Shown: positions 27,453-35,603 of the stretch, piece by piece
Numbering within the stretch: position 1 is the stretch's first letter
Layout: every line of letters begins with the position of its first letter
Source of the DNA: SG8-4 sp964562575
GTDB lineage: Bacteria > Planctomycetota > Phycisphaerae > Sedimentisphaerales > Anaerobacaceae
Length of the DNA stretch: 64,000 nt
Assembly: GCA_964562575.1 (NCBI GenBank)
Contig: CAZLTY010000001.1
Location: 9,914 to 73,913 of the forward strand
Direction of reading: 5' to 3'
Position numbers and translations under genes: made by a program
Notes under the pieces: model-generated
Told to the model about the DNA's origin: nothing
Seen by the model: the letters and a program-made list of their open reading frames with translations, nothing else
The model's database searches: none

Positions 27453-28972
27453 ACTCTCAGGCAGCAACGGCCCGGCTCCGGATGCAGGGAGTCAACAAAC
27501 GATTCGGGGCCACAATCGCCCTTCAAGACGTGACGATTGAAGTAGCCTCGGGGCAGATTCTTGCGCTGGTGGGCGAAAACGGCGCCGGCAAGAGCACGTT
27601 GATGAAGGTGCTCTCGGGCGCTATCAAAGCCGACGCCGGCCAAATGTGGCTTGATGGCCAGCCGTATAGTCCGAGCAATCCGCTCGAAGCCCGCCAGGCC
27701 GGGGTGGCGATGATCTACCAGGAACTTTCCCTGACGCCGCATCTGAGCGTCCAGGAAAACATCATGCTCGGCGCCGAGCCGTCGAGAATGGGAATCGTGC
27801 GCTGGAAAGAAGTACGCCGGCGGGCGATCGAAGCGATCAAGGAATTCGACAACCCCGAACTGGCGCCGGACGCCCGAGTCAGCAAGTTGTCGGTGGGCTC
27901 ACAGCAGTTGGTGGAAATTGCGCGTGCCCTAGCTACCGGCTGCCGCGTGCTGGTCCTCGACGAACCGACGAGCAGTCTGACCCGACAAGATGTCGAGCGA
28001 CTGTTCGAGATCATAGAGCAGTTGAAGCAACAGGGCAAAGCCATCGTTTACATTTCACATTTTATCGAAGAAGTCAGGCGCGTCGCAGACAAAGTGACAG
28101 TCCTGCGCGACGGACAGGTGGCCGGTGGCAGCAATGTGGACGCCATAAGCAACGAGCAGATCATCGCCATGATGGTTGGCCGGCAAGTCGAAGAGCTCTA
28201 TCCGAGATCGCAGCGCAAACGCCGAGAGGTTGTTTTGGAAGTCAAGGACCTGGCGGGCGCTGAGAAACCGCAATCGGCGTCTCTGGAACTGCACAGAGGC
28301 GAAGTAGTTGGCATCGCCGGGCTGATCGGAGCCGGGCGCACGGAATTGTTGCGCAGCCTGTTCGGACTCGATCCCGTTCGCAGCGGGCAAATCAAGTTGG
28401 GCGTCTACACTGGAGAGGCTTGCCCCGCTCGGCGATGGGCGCAGGGCGCGGGCATCCTCAGCGAGGACCGCAAGGAAGAGGGACTGGCTCTGGCTCTGAG
28501 CATCGCAGAGAATGTCACGCTTTCCAGACTCAAAGGCTTCGGCCCGCTCGGGGTGGTCCTGCCGAGCCGACAGAACGCCGCTGCCGATCGCTGGATAGAA
28601 AAGCTGGGCATCCGGTGCCGAGATGTAAGACAATCGGTCCTGTCTCTGTCGGGCGGCAATCAGCAGCGGGTCGCACTGGCCAGACTGCTCCAGCACGACG
28701 TGGACGTGTTTCTGCTCGATGAGCCCACGCGAGGCATCGACGTGGCAGCCAAGGCGCTTATCTACAAATTGATCGATGAGCTGGCGAGCGGTTCGCCCGC
28801 CGAGGGCCGCCAACCCAAGGCGGTGCTGATGGTCAGCAGTTATCTGCCCGAACTGCTGGGCGTCTGCGACCGGGTAGCCGTAATGTGTCGGGGCAGATTG
28901 GGCCCGACTCGCGCGATCGACGAAACCGACGAACACAAGCTCATGCTCGAGGCGACAGGACAGAAGATTTGA
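27437..28972 (+). CDS. Sugar ABC transporter ATPase, two nucleotide-binding domains (RbsA-like)
   Basis: 511 residues, the normal length for CUT2 ATPases. First domain: Walker A GENGAGKST, signature LSVGSQQLVEIARAL, Walker B VLVLDEPTSSL. Second domain: GLIGAGRTELLRSLFGLD in place of a full Walker A, as is usual in this family, signature LSGGNQQRVALARLL and VFLLDEPTRGIDVAAK. It overlaps the binding-protein gene by 16 bp and precedes the permease. Powers sugar import at the cytoplasmic face. Confidence 0.93.
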   Translation: MAERIDSQAATARLRMQGVNKRFGATIALQDVTIEVASGQILALVGENGAGKSTLMKVLSGAIKADAGQMWLDGQPYSPSNPLEARQAGVAMIYQELSLTPHLSVQENIMLGAEPSRMGIVRWKEVRRRAIEAIKEFDNPELAPDARVSKLSVGSQQLVEIARALATGCRVLVLDEPTSSLTRQDVERLFEIIEQLKQQGKAIVYISHFIEEVRRVADKVTVLRDGQVAGGSNVDAISNEQIIAMMVGRQVEELYPRSQRKRREVVLEVKDLAGAEKPQSASLELHRGEVVGIAGLIGAGRTELLRSLFGLDPVRSGQIKLGVYTGEACPARRWAQGAGILSEDRKEEGLALALSIAENVTLSRLKGFGPLGVVLPSRQNAAADRWIEKLGIRCRDVRQSVLSLSGGNQQRVALARLLQHDVDVFLLDEPTRGIDVAAKALIYKLIDELASGSPAEGRQPKAVLMVSSYLPELLGVCDRVAVMCRGRLGPTRAIDETDEHKLMLEATGQKI

Positions 28973-29067
28973 GAATTTGGAATGTAGAATGAGGGCAAGG
29001 AATACATAGAATGAAGATCGAAATGGGCACACACAATTCTCAATTCTCAGTTCTCACTTCTAACTTC

Positions 29068-30036
29068 ATGAGCAACTGGCAACGGTGGCTCAATACGTTG
29101 GGACCGGTCCTGGCTCTGCTGGTGGTCTACGGGATTTTTGTATGCATCGCGCCGGCGAGTTTCAGATCGACCCGAACGCTCGAGATGATCGCCAAGCACA
29201 CGACTATCGTCGGCATGGCGGCGCTGGGCATGACGCTGGTAATCATCTCAGGCGGGATAGACCTGTCCGTCGGCTCGATCGTCGCTATGGTCACGGCGGT
29301 GATTGCAAAGTTGTTGCAGGATTACGGTGCGGGGCCGGTTGCCGCCGCGCTCGGCGGCGTCGTGGCCGGGGCGCTCGCCGGCCTGGTAAGCGGGACACTG
29401 ATAACATCTCTGCGCGTCGTTCCATTTATAGTAACGCTGGGCATGATGCTTATCATCCGGGGTACGGCCAAGCTGATAGGCCAGGAGCAGAAGATAGACG
29501 TAGATACCGAAAAGCTTAGATGGCTCGACGAGTTGATGGCCTCGGTCCCAAAGGGCCAGGGCTGGCCGTGGCTGCCCGTAGGGGTATGGCTCTTGATCGT
29601 CATGGCGCTGGCGGTCGCCTTTCTGCTGCGCTACACGCGTCTGGGCCGACACATCTTCGCTGTCGGCTCTAACGAACAGACGGCGAGGCTGTGCGGAGTG
29701 GTCGTTTGGCGCGTCAAGGTAATGGTCTTTATGCTCTGCGGCGCCTTTGCCGGCCTGGCGGGGCTCTTGCAATTCTCAAGACTCACCGTTGGCGATCCGA
29801 CCGTTGCGGTCGGTTTGGAGCTTGACGTTATCGCCGCGGTGGTAATAGGCGGAGGCTCCCTCTCGGGCGGCGAAGGCTCGGTCCTCGGCACGCTCGTCGG
29901 CGCCCTGATCATGACCGTCATCGCCTCGGGCTGCACACAGATGGGACTGCCCAACTACTGGCAGGAGATCATAACCGGCGTGATCATCATAGTAGCGGTA
30001 GCGCTCGACCGCCTGCGACACCGCCGAGCTGCATAA
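29068..30036 (+). CDS. Sugar ABC transporter permease (RbsC-like)
   Basis: 322 residues from the ATG at 29068, with about eight to ten membrane segments. Family marks: GMTLVIISGGIDLSVGSIVA, VPFIVTLGMMLIIRGTAKL, VGSNEQTARLCGV and GGGSLSGGEGSVLGTLVGAL. An upstream in-frame ATG at 29011 has a slightly better ribosome site but would add 19 residues (starting MKIEMGTHNSQF) read from an AATTCTCAATTCTCAG-type repeat, so the later start is preferred. Third gene of the importer operon. Confidence 0.9.
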   Translation: MSNWQRWLNTLGPVLALLVVYGIFVCIAPASFRSTRTLEMIAKHTTIVGMAALGMTLVIISGGIDLSVGSIVAMVTAVIAKLLQDYGAGPVAAALGGVVAGALAGLVSGTLITSLRVVPFIVTLGMMLIIRGTAKLIGQEQKIDVDTEKLRWLDELMASVPKGQGWPWLPVGVWLLIVMALAVAFLLRYTRLGRHIFAVGSNEQTARLCGVVVWRVKVMVFMLCGAFAGLAGLLQFSRLTVGDPTVAVGLELDVIAAVVIGGGSLSGGEGSVLGTLVGALIMTVIASGCTQMGLPNYWQEIITGVIIIVAVALDRLRHRRAA

Positions 30037-30115
30037 TGTAGAAGTCCAAGCTATCATTGCAGATGACAGCAAGGTTCTAGGTGAAATCAAAAACGCCGAA
30101 GTCCGATGACGCTGA

Positions 30116-30212
30116 GCCTACTTACCGTACACCTGCAACCTATCTACTGCAATACAGAAGACCTTTCGTCAGCAGCAAGAAGGTAGACCTGCACCTCTTC
30201 TCTTCATCCGCC
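30116..30212. repeat. Repeat block A, left copy
   Basis: About 97 bp matching 41345-41443 in the same orientation (shared words CCTGCAACC, AGCAAGAAG, TCTCTTCA, CCGCC). It is the first of three blocks that recur in the same order on the other side of the 30.8-40.8 kb operon. Confidence 0.75.
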
Positions 30213-30283
30213 CCCTGTAATTCAGCCGCTAAGTCCGCGGGACTTCGTCGACTGAAGTGAATGGTCACGCATTTATCTTGCCC

Positions 30284-30529
30284 TCACTTTCTGAGCGTCC
30301 GTGATATGTAGACCCGAAGGGGACATTGGCAATAATACCCGGAGTTGCCAAATGTCAGAGAGAATTTGCAGTGCCGTGCGTCATCTTCGTCGCATTCGAG
30401 ATAATGCTCCAGGCCTATATTCTTTGCTTTGCAGAGGCGTTCAAACCCGGAATTGGCACACCGAAAACCTCTGGGGCATTGCATCTGACCAATGATTTCG
30501 TCGATCTCCTTTTTAGTCTCTTCGTCCAT
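30284..30529 (-). CDS. Small cysteine-rich protein, conserved type
   Basis: 81 residues with seven cysteines: CPRGFRCANSGFERLCKAKN, then LECDEDDARHCKFSL and YYCQCPLRVYI. The spacing suggests metal or iron-sulfur binding, or a disulfide-rich fold, although there is no signal peptide. From memory, similar small proteins occur in anaerobic sulfate reducers, with no known function. An AAAAGAG sequence precedes the ATG. A 5'-truncated copy about 95% identical lies at 42541-42741. A cassette-type boundary motif sits 26-50 bp upstream of the start. Confidence 0.75.
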   Translation of the reverse strand: MDEETKKEIDEIIGQMQCPRGFRCANSGFERLCKAKNIGLEHYLECDEDDARHCKFSLTFGNSGYYCQCPLRVYISRTLRK

Positions 30530-30554
30530 GAGTTACTCTTTTCGATGCATAACA

Positions 30555-30643
30555 ATATATAGTTCCGTATAAGAACCCAGCAACTGAATGTTCATTCAAC
30601 CGCTGGCCACTGTCTATCAAGAAGATACAGGAATCTCTGCGAT
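30555..30643. repeat. Repeat block C, left copy, with attC-like end
   Basis: Matches 43807-43900 in the same orientation (shared ATCTCTGCGATCTATCCAGT and TTCCGTATAAGA). Its end nearest the cysteine-rich gene reads, on the minus strand, TTATACGGAACTATATATTG followed by GTTATGC, which fits the attC core GTTRRRY at 6 of 7 bases. Confidence 0.6.
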
Positions 30644-30778
30644 CTATCCAGTGGTCTTGTGCAGATCTGTACAGGAAACCTCTCCAGGGCCGCTCTTGAG
30701 GCCGTCCAGAGGCACGCCTTTGCCGCACCTGTTGAGAACATGGGCATAGATCATCGTGGTGTTGACATAAGACTCACC
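30644..30778 (-). pseudogene. 3' fragment of an integron-type tyrosine recombinase
   Basis: On the minus strand an open frame of 45 codons ends at the TAG at 30644-30646. It contains VNTTMIYAHVLNRCGKGV followed by PLDGL, the hallmark C-terminus of integron integrases (usually TTMIYTHVLNRGG.GV.SPLD), with the catalytic tyrosine present. The rest of the integrase is absent, because the chagasin-domain gene ends at its upstream edge. This is a remnant, not a working gene. Confidence 0.72.
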
Positions 30779-32036
30779 TTGCCAAGGGGGGATTGGGTTG
30801 GTTGGGATCATTCGGAATCATGAGTGTGACGTCAAATGTCTGAACGGGCGATTGCGAGGTCTCCCAGGGACGTTGGTAGCCCAAGCGGATCTTGGCTGTC
30901 CCGGATTTGACGACCTCAAACGAGGCCTTGAACAGCCCGCCTGCACCGACAAGCGACTGCGTTAGAGGAGTCGGTGTATAGTCAATGGGACCGATGTGCT
31001 TGACTGCGTTACCCTGGAGCGAGACCAATGTCCACGCAAACCCGGTCGTGGCATTGCCCGGCAATTGAATCACCACCTGGTGCTGACCGGTGACTGTGAC
31101 GGTCTTGCCGTGCATGTCAGGACCCAGATACAGCGGTTTCTCCCTGTCTTGTATTTGACACACCAGGAACAGAACCAGGTCACCACCTATGGTAGCGGGG
31201 AGCGTACACTTGAGGGGCTGGAGCGTTTCGATCTGAGGTGACAAGCGGACGATTTTTGTCTTGGGCCCGGCCGTAAGATCCTCCAACATGGTCGAAAGCT
31301 CCAACGTAGCCGCAATATCCTCCAAGGAAGAGGGCCTGGGCGACGTGTCTACAGTCAAGTCATTTCTGCTCTGACACTCCAGAGCGGGGATCAGGCTTTC
31401 ATTGGGATCTGCCCTGCGAACCGTCAAACTGCCCCAGCGTTTGGTGTCATGTAGCGTGACCAGCTTTTGACCCATTTGGAACCAGTCTTTCTGGATATGT
31501 CCCTGGGTCAGGCCGAACGGCTTAAGTGCCTCCAGCACGGCAGGATCCTGTTCCAGCCTGTCCGGGGTGGCCAGCGTGTCTTGAGTGAGGACCTTCACCC
31601 GGATCACAAAGCGCGCGTGGGATGCGATGGCGGGATCCATCATCGCCTGGCCGACCGGTTCCCGTGCCAGCGCTTTGGGCATCCATCCGTGGGCACCAAA
31701 CAGAACATTAGGTTTACCCACCCAGTAGAGACGCCCCCAGGGCGTTTCATAGAAGTCATTGATATGGACTGGCGCCGACAGCTCAGTCTGACGATACGAG
31801 AGTACGCCGTGAGTGCCCTCACTGCGAGAGCCTGGATTGGTGATCGAATAGACATAAGCCCAGCCACCGGAGGCGTATTGCCCGTTTTTTGTAAGGTCAA
31901 GATTGGCCGGAGTAGCCTCCTGAGTGCAACCTGGCTGTGAGAGACAAATGGTGAGTGCCAAGAAGGCCAGACAGAAAATCCAATGGTAACATCGAGATGG
32001 TTCAGGGTGACAATGTTCTGGCGCATGTGAGCACAT
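30774..32036 (-). CDS. Lipoprotein with C-terminal chagasin-like cysteine protease inhibitor domain
   Basis: 420 residues from the ATG at 32036, which has a GGAG ribosome site. A hydrophobic segment (YHWIFCLAFLALTICLS) is followed by the lipobox cysteine in SQPGC. Residues 45-310 match nothing I recognise. Residues about 315-418 carry the three loops of the chagasin / I42 family: GNATTGFAW (NPTTGF type), a GAGG loop and QRPWE (RPW type). Chagasins block papain-type proteases. Last gene of the minus-strand operon that starts at 40837; the WD40 protein upstream has the linker usually joined to caspase-type cysteine proteases. Confidence 0.72.
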   Translation of the reverse strand: MCSHAPEHCHPEPSRCYHWIFCLAFLALTICLSQPGCTQEATPANLDLTKNGQYASGGWAYVYSITNPGSRSEGTHGVLSYRQTELSAPVHINDFYETPWGRLYWVGKPNVLFGAHGWMPKALAREPVGQAMMDPAIASHARFVIRVKVLTQDTLATPDRLEQDPAVLEALKPFGLTQGHIQKDWFQMGQKLVTLHDTKRWGSLTVRRADPNESLIPALECQSRNDLTVDTSPRPSSLEDIAATLELSTMLEDLTAGPKTKIVRLSPQIETLQPLKCTLPATIGGDLVLFLVCQIQDREKPLYLGPDMHGKTVTVTGQHQVVIQLPGNATTGFAWTLVSLQGNAVKHIGPIDYTPTPLTQSLVGAGGLFKASFEVVKSGTAKIRLGYQRPWETSQSPVQTFDVTLMIPNDPNQPNPPLAR

Positions 32037-32111
32037 GGTGACTCCGATCTCTTCCTTTAAAGGAAGGCGTAAACAACTGACGTTTTTTTTAAGCGTGAAG
32101 CCTCCGGGCAT

Positions 32112-32477
32112 TTACCATTTTGCCTTAAGTATTTCGTTCCGCTTCTCTATATACTCATCTTCGGTTAGAAGACCGTCTGTTTTGAGGGCTTTGAGGTCAC
32201 GCAGCTTCTTTGCAAAATCATTGTCTGCTTCAGCCGGACCGCGTATCTCGGCGACTTCTATTTTACCGTCTCGTATTCGCTTCAATGCCTTTACGGCATT
32301 CACCAGAATGGCAACACACACGGCTTCCCATATGAGAACAAATAGGGCCAAAAACACCATGACTTCTCTGTCCGCCACAAAGAGAAATAAGAAACCGAGC
32401 GCCATAAACAGTGGGACTATGACCATCTGCGCTACAAATATTGTCTTCGCAGGTTTTACATACAATTTTGTCGACAT
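32112..32477 (-). CDS. Two-TM membrane protein with C-terminal SHOCT motif
   Basis: 121 residues from the ATG at 32477, with an AAGGAT ribosome site. Two adjacent membrane segments (about 12-33 and 38-60) are followed by a charged region and a SHOCT-like end (LRDLKALKTDGLLTEDEY, then EKRNEILKAKW). SHOCT ends are short oligomerisation motifs found on many membrane proteins. Between the chagasin lipoprotein and a DUF2330-like protein in the same operon. Function unknown. Confidence 0.75.
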   Translation of the reverse strand: MSTKLYVKPAKTIFVAQMVIVPLFMALGFLFLFVADREVMVFLALFVLIWEAVCVAILVNAVKALKRIRDGKIEVAEIRGPAEADNDFAKKLRDLKALKTDGLLTEDEYIEKRNEILKAKW

Positions 32478-32625
32478 GGTTGTATCCTTGTCCTCGGGCA
32501 ATGATTGCATAGGGTTTGCTTCCTTTTCTAATAGCGTTTCCACGTACCTTCAATTACTCGAATCCATCTCCGGGTCTCCCGATTCTTTTTTGCCTTCAAA
32601 TGTATCGATACGACTCAATCATCAA

Positions 32626-33081
32626 TTATTCTGTATCCCTTTTTTTATCACTATCTACCGGCCGCAAATAATGCCGCATCTCCCAGAGATTTGGGCCCCC
32701 TTCCTGCACCCAGGTATAGGCTCGAGGGTCAAGTTTAGGAATTTCAATAAAAACGTCGTCCTTGAAATTGTAATTGCCGACGAATCTCATCACCTGTATA
32801 TACAGTGTCTTTGTTTTAGAAAAAAATCCATTTGCTTGTGGATACATTATTCCAATCTCTTCCGGGTAAACTCTTTTTGAATTACTGAGTCCAAATCCAA
32901 TCTCAGGGGAGGTACTAAGTTTAAAGTTATGCATTATGATGGCTCTTTGAGACTCTTGCGATAGTTTGACTGGCCGCGGCGAGACCGCCCCCCTATCTGC
33001 CATGACAGAATTGCCTGGAATCAAGAACAGGCAGGTGACTATCAACATCAAAAACAGCTTTCTTAAAATGCCCATCATCAA
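32626..33081 (-). CDS. Exported protein resembling the N-terminus of DUF2330
   Basis: 151 residues with a signal peptide (LRKLFLMLIVTCLFLIPGNS). The mature start, ADRGAVSPRPVKLSQESQRA followed by IIMHN, resembles DUF2330 proteins (typically DRG..., then F.P.QRAIIAWNG). Those proteins are much longer, so this may be a truncated or diverged member. The later part (YIQVMRFVGNYNFKDDVFIE) is not recognised. It starts 2 bp after the WD40 gene stop, so the two are translated together. Confidence 0.55.
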   Translation of the reverse strand: MMMGILRKLFLMLIVTCLFLIPGNSVMADRGAVSPRPVKLSQESQRAIIMHNFKLSTSPEIGFGLSNSKRVYPEEIGIMYPQANGFFSKTKTLYIQVMRFVGNYNFKDDVFIEIPKLDPRAYTWVQEGGPNLWEMRHYLRPVDSDKKRDTE

Positions 33082-33083
33082 AT

Positions 33084-35603
33084 TTACCTCTCTGCGTTGT
33101 AATGTGTCTCTTTTGCCGCTTCTAATGATTCTTCTTGCTGTAGTATTGGACTTAATGCATCTGAGACCTGTTCAGCGCCCACATTCGCCAGGGCGGCCTT
33201 GACGAGATCGGGGCGGAAAAAGTTCTCACTGCTGTTTTCAATGCCATAGACATCTAGGCCGATCCTCACACTGAGGTGTTTTTTGCCATTGGGTGATGCA
33301 TTGTAATAGCCTTCGGGGGTGATCACGATCCATTCACCGTCAGTGTAGTGGATAAATTGAGCGATTTCCTGATCCGTTTTAGAATCGTAAAGTTTAACCG
33401 TACCATTGAACATTTTCGCGTGATGGTTCTGGTCTGAAGAGGTTGCATTACTACTCATCATAATGGTTTTTTCTTCGTTGAATGAGTTTTTGCTGAAATA
33501 GGGCAGTATTTCTTCTTTTGTAAACTCTGACTGCTCAACTGGTGCCCCTTCGTGAACATCCCAAAATATCCAGGTGTCGTTTGGAAGAGTGGTTATATAT
33601 CTATCGAACCCCCTGGCCATCCATTTTTGATTCTCTTGTTCAGCAACTATAGATAAAAGTTCTTTAGCAGTAGCAATATCTACAAATTTCACACTTCCAT
33701 CTTTACCTCCTACCACAAGTTGACTCCAATCAGGCGAAGGTGCTACAGGCGAAGTAGAAAAAGGTAAATCTATGTTGTCCGGTAACATAATATTGCTTAT
33801 ATTCTCGCCGTTACTAAATTTCCATACCCTAAAAGAATACTTATGTGGAAGTTCATCGGATATTTTACTGCCATCTACAATAGCACCGACAAATTCGCCA
33901 TCCCGGGAAATGAACAATTTCATCGGTCTGCCCGTTATTTTTATGGTTGCTCTTTCACCATTCTTAAAATTAGACAAGTAGATTTCACCAAAGTGAGACA
34001 TCCCATTAGCGGCATAAACACAATTGTCTGAAAAAGCTGGTAATTCACCAGCAAATGATTTTACTCTTTTGACTGGGTCTCCAGTTATGGCATCATAAAT
34101 AATTACGTCATCAGAATTTGACGAGTCATGAGCAAAAACATATTTATTATTATTCGAGACCATATTGTCGATGTCACGAAGGTTTGTAATTGTTCTAATT
34201 TTGGACCCGCTGGAAACCTCCCATATGTCAAGGGTTTTAGAGCCAAAGACAGAGATGGTTTTCCCTTTTAGAGAAAAAGCAGCCCATACCGGTCGGTTTT
34301 CAGGAATGGGAATTGTCAGGATGACTTTTCCTTTGAATATATCCCATGCTTTTAGATTGTCGCTATCGAATGCCAGCGCATATTTGTTATCTGGCGACAT
34401 AGTTACAAATTGTACGCCACCCTTTAACCCCGAAAATGTCCTTATTTCTTGTCCAGTGCTATCCCAAATTTTCACCAACCCATCAGACATCGAACCCGCG
34501 CCGGAAATAACATATCTGCCATCGTGGGAAAAAGCGACGGCTCCGACGCCGGTGCAATAATCGTCGCTCATATGACCCAACTGTGCAAAAACCTCCGGTT
34601 TTTCGGCAGCCAATTTACTTTGCCTATTGGGAACCATCTTGTTGATATGAAGATTCATCCGGGACAGATCGTCGATATGATCAAACGCCAGTACACCAAA
34701 ATCATCTTCAGAAAATACATACAGGGAGGTTTTATTGAGGGCCATTTGTGTGCGTGCTCTGCTGTAGAATTCCAGATGGCCGTTTTTTCCGACATAACCG
34801 ATCTTGTCATTTGTCGAATAGAATAGGCCTGACTCGGTGTTGTATTGAAGTTGTGTGATTGACTGATTGGGATGCATAAAAACGGTTTCTGCGGCCTTGA
34901 TGTCTGGCCGGACACTGAGTATGGCATTTCCCGTGGCAATGTAGGTCGTGTTTCCGTCGCCTGAGACAGCGTTGATTGTTTTGGGGCTTGAGAATATGTG
35001 TTTGTATCCCGCCAGTGTTTTTCTCTTCTGGCCATCTGCTATGACGTTCTCCGGTCTAAGCAGATACACTTCATAAAGGGATGTGCTTTTGTTGAGACCT
35101 GAAAAATAGAGACAATTATCTGCGCCTCTGAACATCCGGCAATTGGGGACGGGGAGCCGAGAGATTGGCTGGACTGCGACAAGAGTTGAGGACCTAGCTT
35201 TACGCCGTTTCGCAGCTACCATGAAACCAAATTCTGTGGGCTTGGAAATGAAGATTACGCCGTTTTCAAGCTGAGTCAGGTCCTGGTAGCTCTTCAAGAC
35301 CTCAACCCAAACTTGTTTAACCGGATTCATTAGATACTTCTTGTTGTACCCAATCCAGGGTGTGCCTTCAGGCCCCACCACGAATTTGAGATGACGGCGA
35401 TTGCGGCGGCTCTTCTCTATGGCGTCATGGTCGAGGGGCGGGATGACCCATCGAATGGTGATTTCACCGTCAGATGGCAGCACGACCTGTGCATTTTCGA
35501 AAGACTCAACTTCACTGCCCGAAGGACCTGTGACCGAAGATTGACACGATGCGATCAACAGGAGACAAAACAGGCACAATATTATTGTCAGATTACGAAT
35601 CAT
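33084..35603 (-). CDS. Lipoprotein with shared N-terminal module, WD40-like repeats and caspase-linker domain
   Basis: 839 residues with lipobox IASC at about residue 20. Residues 40-340 form a module also found in the ankyrin protein at 36871 (WVIPPLDHDAIEKSRRNRRH and DNCLYFSGLNKSTSLYEVYL against the counterparts there). Residues about 350-720 are WD40-like (FSHDGRYVISG, KIWDSTGQEIRTFSG). Near residue 755 comes TDGEWIVITPEGYYNASPNG, then LSVRIGLDVYGIE and FFRPDLVKAAL, the stretch that usually links WD40 repeats to a caspase (C14) domain. The protein ends there with no caspase. Its ATG overlaps the previous stop (TAATG). Confidence 0.78.
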   Translation of the reverse strand: MIRNLTIILCLFCLLLIASCQSSVTGPSGSEVESFENAQVVLPSDGEITIRWVIPPLDHDAIEKSRRNRRHLKFVVGPEGTPWIGYNKKYLMNPVKQVWVEVLKSYQDLTQLENGVIFISKPTEFGFMVAAKRRKARSSTLVAVQPISRLPVPNCRMFRGADNCLYFSGLNKSTSLYEVYLLRPENVIADGQKRKTLAGYKHIFSSPKTINAVSGDGNTTYIATGNAILSVRPDIKAAETVFMHPNQSITQLQYNTESGLFYSTNDKIGYVGKNGHLEFYSRARTQMALNKTSLYVFSEDDFGVLAFDHIDDLSRMNLHINKMVPNRQSKLAAEKPEVFAQLGHMSDDYCTGVGAVAFSHDGRYVISGAGSMSDGLVKIWDSTGQEIRTFSGLKGGVQFVTMSPDNKYALAFDSDNLKAWDIFKGKVILTIPIPENRPVWAAFSLKGKTISVFGSKTLDIWEVSSGSKIRTITNLRDIDNMVSNNNKYVFAHDSSNSDDVIIYDAITGDPVKRVKSFAGELPAFSDNCVYAANGMSHFGEIYLSNFKNGERATIKITGRPMKLFISRDGEFVGAIVDGSKISDELPHKYSFRVWKFSNGENISNIMLPDNIDLPFSTSPVAPSPDWSQLVVGGKDGSVKFVDIATAKELLSIVAEQENQKWMARGFDRYITTLPNDTWIFWDVHEGAPVEQSEFTKEEILPYFSKNSFNEEKTIMMSSNATSSDQNHHAKMFNGTVKLYDSKTDQEIAQFIHYTDGEWIVITPEGYYNASPNGKKHLSVRIGLDVYGIENSSENFFRPDLVKAALANVGAEQVSDALSPILQQEESLEAAKETHYNAER

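Noticed and set aside
28055..29032. 325-codon minus-strand frame
   Set aside because: Antisense to the sugar-transporter ATPase with clear Walker and signature motifs.
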